From the NCBI GenBank assembly GCA_027482185.1, contig JAIXWF010000001.1, positions 1 through 64,000 on the forward strand: a DNA stretch of 64,000 bases, written 5' to 3'. Source of the DNA: Opitutaceae bacterium (lineage in GTDB: Bacteria; Verrucomicrobiota; Verrucomicrobiia; Opitutales; Opitutaceae). Every line of letters starts with the position of its first letter. Positions within the stretch are counted from its first letter, which is position 1. The position numbers and the translations under genes were made by a program. Shown in pieces: positions 37,154-45,823 of this stretch. A model generated the notes under the pieces. It had not been told where the DNA came from. It searched no databases and saw only the letters and a program-made list of their open reading frames with translations.

Positions 37154-39930
37154 CGGGTGATCTTTTGCCGGATCAGATTGGCACCGCTGGGTCTCACGAC
37201 AGATTCGTGCAGCTTCACGCGTTCCGCCACAGCAAGCGCACGGCGCGTCCAATCCGAGAGGCGTTCACGCAACACCGGTCGGCCGCATCGCTCCCCTGTG
37301 CTCAGCTTCATTTCCAAAGCGAGGCCACGGTCGCCGCTCTGCCCTATGCTCGCACGAAGCCCGGCTTTGTCGTCGGTGAAAACGATGACCCGTTTCCGCC
37401 CGCGCGAGATAGCGACATACCACTGATTCCGATTCGTCGCGGCGCGGCAGCCCGCGTCCGCCACCAGCACGGTGTCAACGGTCTTGCCCTGAGAAGCATA
37501 GGACGTGACGGCATAGCCACGATTAAACAGCCGTTGTTGCGGCGAAAGCGTCTTCAACGCGTGGCGGTCGTCTTCAATCGTGATGGAGCCATCGGCGGCG
37601 ACGCGGCGCACGGTGACGAGTTCGCCGTTGGCGATGGGAAGTCCCTCCTTGGACTTTCCGTTGAATTTCAATTGCAGCCGGTCGCCGGGGCCGACGTTGG
37701 TCTCCCGCTCGACTACGACGGCCAGCCGATGAGTATGGCGGTAACTCATGGTTGAACGCCGGCCATCCTTGATGAGCACCAGGCCGCGTTCGTTCGTCCC
37801 AGCGATGGGGCAGAGATCGCCTTTCGCAAATCGGCCATAGCGCTTGATGACGTAGGCAAATTGGCCGGGTTGATAGAACCGGGCATCCCGTTTCTCAGCT
37901 TCGTTGAAATCTACGGCCTGGTAGGTCTTCAACGCGACCCCGCTGGCGATCCGTCCGCTTGCTTGAAGTTCTGCCCGGATGGCTTCGTTCATGCCGTTCA
38001 CCTCCTCCCACGTTTGGCCCACAACGAGGGTGCGTTCGTGGCGATCAGTGCTGGCGAGATACTCGCGAGCGACTGTAGCGCGGCGAGCATCGGCCGCGAT
38101 TTCGCGAATACATCCCAGCCGATCCAGGCCATCGAACGATTCGGCGATGTGCCCGGACGCCGCCGCTTTGACCGACCGGCGGTAGGCCGCGACGAACGTG
38201 CGTTCTGCCGTCGATTTGGCGCGCGCCGGGTCTTGCCGGCGAATCTCCCGCAACACCGCCGCCTTCAAACCGCTGAACTCCTCGATCGCGCGCAACGCAT
38301 CCGATGCCTGCACGGCGCCATGCTGGCGAGTGTCGCCCGAGAGGATCAATCGGCCACCCTGAGTTTTCACCAAAGCCACCAAATCGCCCAGTTGCTTCCC
38401 GCCAATCTGGCCGGACTCATCCACCAGCACCACCGCACGCGGCGGCAAAGATTTGAGTTCGAGGCGGCGCGAAAGCGTTTCGGCCGGGAGGCCGTCTGCG
38501 CAAAGATCGGCGACTTGCTGACGTTGCGGAGCCAGCACGACCACGGGATGGCCGGCGGCACGAAGTCCCTGCATCACTTCGCGGAGGGTGAAACTTTTGC
38601 CCGTGCCCGCGCTGCCGCGAAACAGCGTGATGAAATCTCGGCTGGCCAGAATCTGCTTCACGGCCGCCGCCTGCTCCGTGGACAAATCAGCAGCCAGCGG
38701 GAAACTGGGGTTCAGGGGAAGGTGTCGCCCACGACCGTCGCGCGCGGCCATCACGATCCCGATTTCACAGCGCAGGACCTCGCGTGACGTGATCTTCGAC
38801 GTTCCGACTTCGCGCACGTAGCCGCGTTGCTCAATCGCATGGCGTAACGTCGCCAAATCGAAATCCTCGCCACGCCCGCGGGCCAGCGCTGCCGACATCA
38901 ACTCGTAGTCGTTCACCACGGAGCGCCGCTCGAACAGGTGCTCATCCGCCCACGCGGCGATGCCCGCCACGTTGGCCGGTTTCGCCTGTTTCGGTTGGAT
39001 AGATCGCAATACGCCGAGCGCTTTTGATTCGTCGACGGTCAACTGTTTTTCCCACGCCGGTCTCAACCGTTCCACCGTCGCGTCCTTGAGTTTTCTCCGC
39101 CGGTTTCCATGCGCGATGCGCTTCCGCAGCTCCCCGACATTCGAGACGGGTGATCCCATTTCCAAACGCTGCCGAGTCTCTTCGTTGATCTGCCGGTTTC
39201 GTTTCGAGAATCGCGCGATGACGGATGCGGGGACGCCTTTGATTTCAAAGCCACGGGCGGTGTTCTCGATCTCGTAGCCGAGCGCACGGAGGCCCTTGCA
39301 GAGCTCGTGTCGGTAGACATTCGTGGCGAATTCCTTCGCGCGATACATGCCCGCCGGATGCAGCGCTTTCCATCGGTTTTCGACCGCATCGAAGGTCGCG
39401 TTGAACACGACGCAATGCGTGTGAAGGTGCGGATCGAGTTCCCGGCTGGTATCGTGACGGAAACACGCGGTCACGAGATTGCTGGTGACCCGCTCGTTGT
39501 TCGCCTTGGATTTTCGCACGCGAGTTTCCGCGAACTTTTCCAGCTCATCCATCGCTCGCTGGACCGCCTGATTGTGCAGCCCCACAATACGATCATCCTG
39601 ATGAAGGGCGACGACCGACACGCTCTTCGGCGGCGCGACCACGAAATCAAAAAAGATGCGGCGGTTAGCGACTGTATCCCTCTTCCCGTCATCGCGGACC
39701 GTGTTCATTCGCAGGCCTAGTTTTTCTCCGGTCGCTGGGTTCTTGCCCTCACACAACGCGAGGAATTCCGCCTCGTTCACTCTGCCGCTCAGGCCCAGTT
39801 TTTTCGCCCCCTCGCCGAGCCACTCACCCGCCACTTTCATCCCCTGTGAGTAGTAGTCACCCACGCTCAAATGCTCGCGGAAATACTGCCTCGCATTCGC
39901 GAGACTGAACTGGATGCGTGGTTGAATCAT
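37150..39930 (-). CDS. MobF-family relaxase/helicase (TrwC/TraI-like)
   Basis: The 926-residue protein has an N-terminal relaxase domain with catalytic-type tyrosines in VGDYYSQG (Y26/Y27) and the three-His metal site H168-x-H170-x-H172 in DPHLHTHCVVFN. A RecD-like helicase follows, with Walker A GSAGTGKSFT and VVLVDESGQI. The C-terminal helicase motif YAVTSYASQGKTVDTVLV and a basic tail complete it. It should nick the element's origin of transfer and unwind the strand for export. The start is ATG at 39930; the candidate origin lies just upstream. Confidence 0.92.
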   Translation of the reverse strand: MIQPRIQFSLANARQYFREHLSVGDYYSQGMKVAGEWLGEGAKKLGLSGRVNEAEFLALCEGKNPATGEKLGLRMNTVRDDGKRDTVANRRIFFDFVVAPPKSVSVVALHQDDRIVGLHNQAVQRAMDELEKFAETRVRKSKANNERVTSNLVTACFRHDTSRELDPHLHTHCVVFNATFDAVENRWKALHPAGMYRAKEFATNVYRHELCKGLRALGYEIENTARGFEIKGVPASVIARFSKRNRQINEETRQRLEMGSPVSNVGELRKRIAHGNRRRKLKDATVERLRPAWEKQLTVDESKALGVLRSIQPKQAKPANVAGIAAWADEHLFERRSVVNDYELMSAALARGRGEDFDLATLRHAIEQRGYVREVGTSKITSREVLRCEIGIVMAARDGRGRHLPLNPSFPLAADLSTEQAAAVKQILASRDFITLFRGSAGTGKSFTLREVMQGLRAAGHPVVVLAPQRQQVADLCADGLPAETLSRRLELKSLPPRAVVLVDESGQIGGKQLGDLVALVKTQGGRLILSGDTRQHGAVQASDALRAIEEFSGLKAAVLREIRRQDPARAKSTAERTFVAAYRRSVKAAASGHIAESFDGLDRLGCIREIAADARRATVAREYLASTDRHERTLVVGQTWEEVNGMNEAIRAELQASGRIASGVALKTYQAVDFNEAEKRDARFYQPGQFAYVIKRYGRFAKGDLCPIAGTNERGLVLIKDGRRSTMSYRHTHRLAVVVERETNVGPGDRLQLKFNGKSKEGLPIANGELVTVRRVAADGSITIEDDRHALKTLSPQQRLFNRGYAVTSYASQGKTVDTVLVADAGCRAATNRNQWYVAISRGRKRVIVFTDDKAGLRASIGQSGDRGLALEMKLSTGERCGRPVLRERLSDWTRRALAVAERVKLHESVVRPSGANLIRQKITR

Positions 39931-39959
39931 CGTGGTGAATTCCGACTTGGCGGTTGTGA

Positions 39960-40062
39960 TTTATGTAACGTAGCCACGTTACTTTTTGCCTGAGACACAG
40001 GACCCCTTAACGCTGCGCGTAAGGTTTCGATTTCCGTAAGCGCGACACGGCTCGTGTCGCAC
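39960..40062. other. Candidate origin of transfer (oriT) region
   Basis: Just upstream of the relaxase start lie two perfect hairpins. GTAACGT-AGCC-ACGTTAC (39965-39982) is followed by TTTTT. GCGACACG-GCT-CGTGTCGC (40042-40060) has an 8-bp stem. Between them is a stretch with CTTAACGCTGCGCGTAAG. Inverted repeats beside the relaxase gene are what MobF origins of transfer look like; the nick site is not identifiable by eye. Confidence 0.45.
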
Positions 40063-40107
40063 CATGCGCAGCGTCAACCGGCGCGACCTGCGCCGGAGTA
40101 GAATGGC

Positions 40108-40729
40108 GGCAGTCGCCGGTCTGCCAGACTCGCCGTCTTCCGACGACCACGAAGACCCGCCGCGCTACGCTGTTTCGGCGTGCCCTCGTCGAGATCTCGG
40201 AGCGAGCGGCACGCGCGCGGAGACATGGGGCCGCTCCTCGCTTCGCCAGCCGTCCGCCTCCGCTGGCCGCCACCTGGCGAGCACGCTGCGGCGGGCGGCT
40301 CGGCTTCGCTCGTCGCGTCCCCAAGACTCCGCGCCGGCCGACGATCGTGGCGCACCTGCGCCAAGCGAGGAAATGGGAACACCCAACGGGCATTCGCTCC
40401 CCAAACGATTGTGGTGGTTACCTTCGGAGGAGCATCAACCCCGACGCCGACGTGGGCGACATACGACGCGGGCCACGAAGTAAATACGGGCAGTCGCCGC
40501 CTTGGCAGCTGCGCCGATTTCCGACCGCCACGAAAACGCGCCGCGCTACGCTGTTTCGGCGCGCCCTCGTGGAGGTCCGGGCCATCCGGCACGCGCGCGG
40601 CGACTTGGGCCCGCTCTTCGCTTCGCCGACCGTCCGCCTTCGCTTGCCGCCATTGGGCGAGCATGCTGCTGCTCCTGGCTCGGCTGCGCTCCTCGCGTCC
40701 CCAAGACGCCGCGCCGGCCGACTTTGTCG
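40108..40729. repeat. Imperfect direct duplication of about 240 bp
   Basis: Two diverged copies, about 40108-40347 and 40489-40729, share blocks such as CCGCGCTACGCTGTTTCGGCG and the closing CGCGTCCCCAAGAC(T/G)CCGCGCC. The spacer holds about 140 bp of unrelated DNA. Long open frames run across both copies on both strands but have Arg/Ser/Pro-rich shadow composition, so it is treated as non-coding. Confidence 0.75.
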
Positions 40730-41126
40730 ATACCTCCGCCCCCTTGCGAAGATCCGAACACGAGGCCACCCCGATGCCCAATCTGCGGTGCGCACCTTCC
40801 GTGATTGCAGCGCTCGTAGTGTCCAAGTCTGACGGCGGAACCGGTCGCTGAACCGATTTCAGACCGGCATCCGCGAACACCGTCGCGAGGGTAAAGAATT
40901 CTCCGCCTCCGCTCGCTGCCCTATTCTGTCACACCCGCCATGGAGTTCTCGCTTCGCTGCGCTCCTCCATCCCGTCCTTCGGCCTTCCCCCTCGCGAGGA
41001 GCACCAGGGCTCCTCGCTCGGCGGCCTCGGCCGTGGCTGGGTGTGCCTTCAAGGGCCAGCGCGCGGAGTGCGCCTTGATATCCGGGCAAGCCAGCCCGAA
41101 CAGGGTGCGCACGGGCGCATGGCAAC
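40730..41126. other. Gene-free stretch before the radC gene
   Basis: Only low-quality frames were seen. The part 40937-41085 is rich in CTCGCT/CTTCG blocks and resembles the duplicated DNA in style without being a clear third copy. No RNA gene was recognised. Confidence 0.5.
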
Positions 41127-41858
41127 ATGCAGCAATCCACGTTAGACCTCTACGATCAGCACCGCCCGACGCCCCTCATCGCCTGCGGCGAGCAACCGCA
41201 GCAACGGCTGGACGCTTTCGGGGTCGGCGCACTCAGCGACACGGAATTGATCGCCCTCATGCTAAATGCCGGAACACGAGGACAGTCGGTTCTCGGAATC
41301 GCCTCACAATTGATTACCCAAGCCGGGTCCATCGCCGGACTCGCCAGTTGGCAGCCCGAAGATTTTCGCCGGCTGAAAGGCATCGGTCCGACCAAGGCAC
41401 GCCAATTGGCCGCACTCATTGAAATCGGCCGACGGATGATCAAACAGCCGGTCGGACAAGCGCCCATGCTCAATCGCCCGGACTTGATCGCGGCCTACAT
41501 GGCTCCGTATGCACGAGGCTTGGAGGTCGAAAAGTTTTGGGTAGTCTGCCTAAATCGGAAAAACCGGCTGAAGAAATTGGTGGAAGTTACTTCGGGCACC
41601 GCCACCGCCGCACTGGCGCATCCGCGCGAGGTCTTTCGCACTGCGGTCCAGCATGGGGCGAGCGCCATCGCCTGTATCCACAATCACCCGTCAGGCGATC
41701 CCGCGCCATCGAGCGCAGACGTGCAGGTCACCCGCCAACTCCGGGAGGCGGCCCGAGCCCTGGACATCGCGTTGCTGGATCACGTGGTGATTGGAGCCGC
41801 CGCATCCGACCCTGCTGGCGTGGGCTACTACAGCTTCCGCAGTGCGGGACTTCTCTAG
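41127..41858 (+). CDS. radC: RadC/JAB-domain protein
   Basis: The 243-residue product has the UPF0758/RadC layout. An N-terminal helix-hairpin-helix region (LIALMLNAGTRGQSV, LKGIGPTKARQLAALIEIGRR) precedes a JAB/MPN metalloprotease-like domain with E in LEVEKFWVV, H185-x-H187 in CIHNHPSGD, S189 and D191. RadC-like proteins are common passengers of mobile elements, where an anti-restriction or integration role has been proposed but not established. It stands alone on the plus strand. Confidence 0.9.
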   Translation: MQQSTLDLYDQHRPTPLIACGEQPQQRLDAFGVGALSDTELIALMLNAGTRGQSVLGIASQLITQAGSIAGLASWQPEDFRRLKGIGPTKARQLAALIEIGRRMIKQPVGQAPMLNRPDLIAAYMAPYARGLEVEKFWVVCLNRKNRLKKLVEVTSGTATAALAHPREVFRTAVQHGASAIACIHNHPSGDPAPSSADVQVTRQLREAARALDIALLDHVVIGAAASDPAGVGYYSFRSAGLL

Positions 41859-41987
41859 CCAGCGGGTCACGCAAGAAACTGAAACGTCCGAGCGCCGGTG
41901 GCCAGCGGGTGCGCATGGAGTCGCCGCGTTGAGAAACCGAAGCTAAGACGGAGAGCCCATGACCGAGAATACCCACTCAGTTGGGCG

Positions 41988-42959
41988 CTATCTCTTCACA
42001 CCCGAGATGGTGAGCCCAATTTCTAGCTTCAAGGCATTCGCCGCGTCGGCTCCACCGCTTAATTTTTCGAGCACGCGCCTACATACGACCAACGCAACAT
42101 CATCCTCTCCCTTGCTACGTGTAACCTGCCAGACAGTAGCCCGCGAAGGTTCGATGTTTCGTGCCACGATGCTTGGCACCATGGCCCATCCACGCCCGTT
42201 CATGACACTACCCGCGGCTTGAGGATGTGTTTCGCAGATGACACTTGGTTCGAGGTTAACCAAGGCCTTGTCGGCCATTGCGTCGGCCAATATTTCACGG
42301 AAGGCGGCCCAGCTTGAACCCTGCTGAATGAGTGGATGCCCGGTTTTAGTGGCCCACGAAATTGCTTCTCGCAGCGAGCCAACCGCGGGACACCCCGACA
42401 TCACCACACATTGCCCGACACCGGGAAATATCCGCACCTGATCGAGGCCAACTTCGTCTGCAAGGTCTGCTACACGCAGTAGTCCGAAGTGAACACGGCC
42501 TTCCCGAATAGCATCGCAGAGAGCGTGCGTTCGCAGGTTCGCAACCTGCCATCGCGCCGCCGCTCCTGCTTTCGGCCATCTGGCGAGGGTGGGAATGACA
42601 ACGCTTTGGAGCCACGTATCTCCCGCTCCGAAGACCCATGTCGTTTCCTGACTCGTGGCATTGCTCTTACGGCTGAGCTCCAGCAGCAACAGCCGAACCT
42701 CCCCCGCAATTCGGCGACCGAGTTCACTGGGTTGCGTTGCGTTACCCACACGCCTCGTGAGCCGACCGATTCCGAGGGCTTTTTCCAGGCGATCCAACTT
42801 TTGGCGATAGTTCACCGCATGGCTCGTTGATCCGGCGGATAGTGCTGCAACACTCTCGCTTCCAGTCAGTTCCAGTAGGGTTATGAGCTGACCGACGGAG
42901 ACGCCTTCTCGCGATCCTTTCCGCGCCCATTTGATCAGCTCCGAATCATTGGTGAGCAT
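41988..42959 (-). CDS. LysR-type transcriptional regulator
   Basis: The 323-residue product has a LysR-like N-terminal helix-turn-helix (LITLLELTGSESVAALSAGSTSHAVNYRQKLDRLEKALGIGRLTRR) and an effector-binding half (HFGLLRVADLADEVGLDQVRIFP...GHPLIQQGSSWAAFREI). It is divergent from the dynamin gene, whose restriction-modification operon it may control; the intergenic distance is about 110 bp. The frame stays open upstream to 43097, but the domain begins at ATG 42959. Its N-terminal module is somewhat unlike classic LysR, so the family label is moderately sure. Confidence 0.75.
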   Translation of the reverse strand: MLTNDSELIKWARKGSREGVSVGQLITLLELTGSESVAALSAGSTSHAVNYRQKLDRLEKALGIGRLTRRVGNATQPSELGRRIAGEVRLLLLELSRKSNATSQETTWVFGAGDTWLQSVVIPTLARWPKAGAAARWQVANLRTHALCDAIREGRVHFGLLRVADLADEVGLDQVRIFPGVGQCVVMSGCPAVGSLREAISWATKTGHPLIQQGSSWAAFREILADAMADKALVNLEPSVICETHPQAAGSVMNGRGWAMVPSIVARNIEPSRATVWQVTRSKGEDDVALVVCRRVLEKLSGGADAANALKLEIGLTISGVKR

Positions 42960-43067
42960 AACGCCGACATTATGTATGGAGCATGGACAAAACTTCAATA
43001 CCACAGAATTTCCGTTATGGTTCGTTTCCTCAGCTTTCCAAATGATTTTCAGAGCAACCCTTACTCC

Positions 43068-45803
43068 ATGAGCGTCCTCCTCGTCCACGAACTTCACGAA
43101 GCGCGCGACCGCCTTCTTCTCCTCCGCGACAAGCTACTTGCCGCCCGTCAGCAGGAAATTCCCTCCTACCGCGACTATCTCGACGAGCAGGTCGCCGTCC
43201 TAAACAAGGCACTCGACGACGCCCGCATCCCACCTTCCTACCGCGTGGCTGTTGTTGGTCGCTTCAAGGTCGGCAAGTCTTCGTTCATCAACAAACTGAC
43301 CGAAGAGAAGAATTTGGCCGCCGTTGACGCCAACCCCGAGACCGCGGCTATCTCGATTTTTCGGTTCAGCGAAGAAACACGCGCGGAAATCGAATTCGTC
43401 ACGGCAGAGGAGTGGCAGAATTTGACGGCGACTCACGCGGAGAACCCCAAGGATCCCGAGGCCAAGCGTTTTGCCGGTTTTATGGGATTTAACGCCCGCC
43501 CCGCCGCCAAGGACAAGGACGGCAAGGAAATCCCGCGCACCACGGTCGATCTCCACGGCCTTGCCGCACAGTGGATCAAGCCCGGCGGCCTCACCCACAC
43601 CATTCGCGCCCAGAACTGGAAATCCAGAGACGGCAAACAAGCTTTCCGTAGAGAGCTTCGCCAGTTCACCTCCAGCCAGGAGCCGCTTCATTACCTCGTC
43701 AAAAAGTTGACGATTCACGCCCCCATTCCACTGCTCCGGGATCACATCGAACTCATCGATACGCCCGGCCTCGACGATACCGAGCGCTTCCGCGTGCAGT
43801 TGACCGAGGAGCTGGTCCGCGAAGTGGATGCCATTCTCTATCTCACCACCAGCGGTGCTGCCTACGGTCAGACCGACAAAGAATTTATCATCCGCCAGCT
43901 ACGCCAGCAGCAGCTTCGCCACCTTCAGCTCATCGTCACCAAGGCCGACCACACCTACGCCGACACGCTGCGCGACGCCGAGGAAAAGGACGAGTCACCG
44001 CCCACCTTTGCGGAGTTTCGTGCCGCGCAAGTTTCTCGCGTGCGCGGCGAGGTGCGCCAGACGCTCGACGAACTCCTCACCTCGAATGAAACCAAGGAAG
44101 ATGAGGGCTATTATTTCATCGAACAGTTGGACAGCATTGGCGTTCACCTCATTTCAACCAAGCTCCACGACGAGGGGAAAATCGAGGAGGGCGGTATCGA
44201 TGCCGTTCGCGAGGGGCTTTACCGCGTGCTTTCGACGAGCCGCCGCTTTGCCGATTCGCGGCGGATTCTGGTCGAGCGTCTAGATCTGGCACTGAACTCC
44301 ATCCGCGCCCGGTTCTCCGACCGTATCTCAGCCATCGAGAAGGACTACGACCCGCAGCGAGTGAAAGCGGAGATTGAGTCCATCAAAACTGCCCTCTCCA
44401 AGCGACTGGAGGTTTTCGAGGATGAAGCCGGCACTCTGGTTCAACAGCTTGAGCAGCAGCAAGCCGCCTTCCATAAAACCCTCCCACTCAAGCTGGACGC
44501 CATTTGCTACGCCGCCCGCGAGGTCATCGGCTCCAACGAGCTGGACGACGTGGGCACGCATTGGAAATCACGACGGCACGGCAACTGGGGATACCTCAAG
44601 GATCTTCAGGGCCGTGTCGCCGACCGTGTCTTTCCCCGGGTTGCATCCAACCTGAAGGAACTTCGCGACCAATTCTCCACGTTCGTCGGCCTCTTCAGCA
44701 CCCGCGTGGATTCACTCCAGACAAAAATTCGCGAGCTGGAAACCGAACACCACATCTCGGGCCTGGAGACCCTTTCCCTCGCGGACAAGCAGCGGCCTCT
44801 GTTCGAGAAACTGGAAAAGGAGTTCGACAGCATGTCCGAAGCGGCGCGCGACAGCGTGCTTGAGCACCTCGACGATTTCGTCACCGAGCAGGTTCTCACT
44901 CGCCTCGACGTGGCCAAGACCAGCGTCGCCACTGTATGGGGTAAGGGCACGACGACACGCCAGACCGGCGAGGTGCGGAAGTTCTATGACCAAGTGAAGA
45001 CCCTCCTCGCCGACGCCTTGCGTGAGCATCTGACTGAGCGCACCGAGGAGTTTGCCGCCGCCATCGTGACGCACGCCCAATCTTTGGCGCCCCGTCTCCG
45101 CGCCGAGAGTCTCGGCGTCATTGAGCAGCGTATTGCCGCGATCGAATCGAGTCTCACCCTGCAGAGCGCCGAGGAGAAACAGCGCGTGCTCGCCTACCTC
45201 CAAGGGATGCACGGCCTCGTTTCCAACTTCGCCGCCCGGCCCGAATCCATCACCGCCCACACGTCCGCCGCCGATACCGTGCTCGATGCAGGCGATGCCC
45301 TCGGCGTCCCTGATTCCCGGCCCGTCATGCTTCAACCCACCCGTTACGAGATCGTCGAAGGCTCCACCGGCTACACTTACGAACGCATCTTCCGCCCCTA
45401 CATTGACACCGCCGAAGAGATAATTGTCGAAGATCCGTACATCCGAAAAATCTACCAGTTCGATAACTTCGCGCGCTTCTGTGCCCTCGCCCTCCGTTCC
45501 GGCGTGGTGCGCAAGATCGCTCTCCGTAGCTATTGCGATTTCGGCGAGGACATCGACGAGGTGCGCTCGCGTCTCGAAACGCTCAGTCGCGATCTCAAGT
45601 CGCGCGGTGTCGAGCTCACCTACAACTACGAGTTCCGCGGCCACGACCGCGAAGTCCGTTTCAGCAACGGTTGGCGCGTCAACATCGGTCGCGGCCTCGA
45701 CATTTACTATCCGCCCGAATCCTGGGCCTCCATCGAAGCTTCCGATTTCAGTCTTCGCCGGTGCAAAGGCACCAAGGTTGAAGCTGCCCGCATCGCGCCC
45801 TAA
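43068..45803 (+). CDS. Dynamin-like GTPase with MIT_C/PLD-like C-terminal domain
   Basis: The 911-residue protein has an N-terminal helical bundle and a dynamin-type GTPase: G1 GRFKVGKS (64-71), G3 DTPG (231-234) and G4 TKAD (291-294). A long helical stalk-like region (about 430-760) follows. The C-terminal 140-150 residues (TGYTYERIFRPYIDTAEEIIVEDPYIRKIYQFDNFARFCALAL...GRGLDIYYPPESW) resemble the MIT_C domain of eukaryotic MITD1, a PLD-fold membrane-binding module. It opens an operon with hsdM (20 bp gap). It probably binds membrane or nucleic acid during phage response. ATG at 43068 is used; 43017 is an alternative. Confidence 0.83.
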   Translation: MSVLLVHELHEARDRLLLLRDKLLAARQQEIPSYRDYLDEQVAVLNKALDDARIPPSYRVAVVGRFKVGKSSFINKLTEEKNLAAVDANPETAAISIFRFSEETRAEIEFVTAEEWQNLTATHAENPKDPEAKRFAGFMGFNARPAAKDKDGKEIPRTTVDLHGLAAQWIKPGGLTHTIRAQNWKSRDGKQAFRRELRQFTSSQEPLHYLVKKLTIHAPIPLLRDHIELIDTPGLDDTERFRVQLTEELVREVDAILYLTTSGAAYGQTDKEFIIRQLRQQQLRHLQLIVTKADHTYADTLRDAEEKDESPPTFAEFRAAQVSRVRGEVRQTLDELLTSNETKEDEGYYFIEQLDSIGVHLISTKLHDEGKIEEGGIDAVREGLYRVLSTSRRFADSRRILVERLDLALNSIRARFSDRISAIEKDYDPQRVKAEIESIKTALSKRLEVFEDEAGTLVQQLEQQQAAFHKTLPLKLDAICYAAREVIGSNELDDVGTHWKSRRHGNWGYLKDLQGRVADRVFPRVASNLKELRDQFSTFVGLFSTRVDSLQTKIRELETEHHISGLETLSLADKQRPLFEKLEKEFDSMSEAARDSVLEHLDDFVTEQVLTRLDVAKTSVATVWGKGTTTRQTGEVRKFYDQVKTLLADALREHLTERTEEFAAAIVTHAQSLAPRLRAESLGVIEQRIAAIESSLTLQSAEEKQRVLAYLQGMHGLVSNFAARPESITAHTSAADTVLDAGDALGVPDSRPVMLQPTRYEIVEGSTGYTYERIFRPYIDTAEEIIVEDPYIRKIYQFDNFARFCALALRSGVVRKIALRSYCDFGEDIDEVRSRLETLSRDLKSRGVELTYNYEFRGHDREVRFSNGWRVNIGRGLDIYYPPESWASIEASDFSLRRCKGTKVEAARIAP

Positions 45804-45823
45804 ACCCTACTTCTCGCTCTTCC

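Noticed and set aside
40074-40880. 268-codon minus-strand frame with two internal repeats
   Set aside because: The repeats come from the DNA duplication, and the composition is typical of a shadow frame; no homologous domain recognised.
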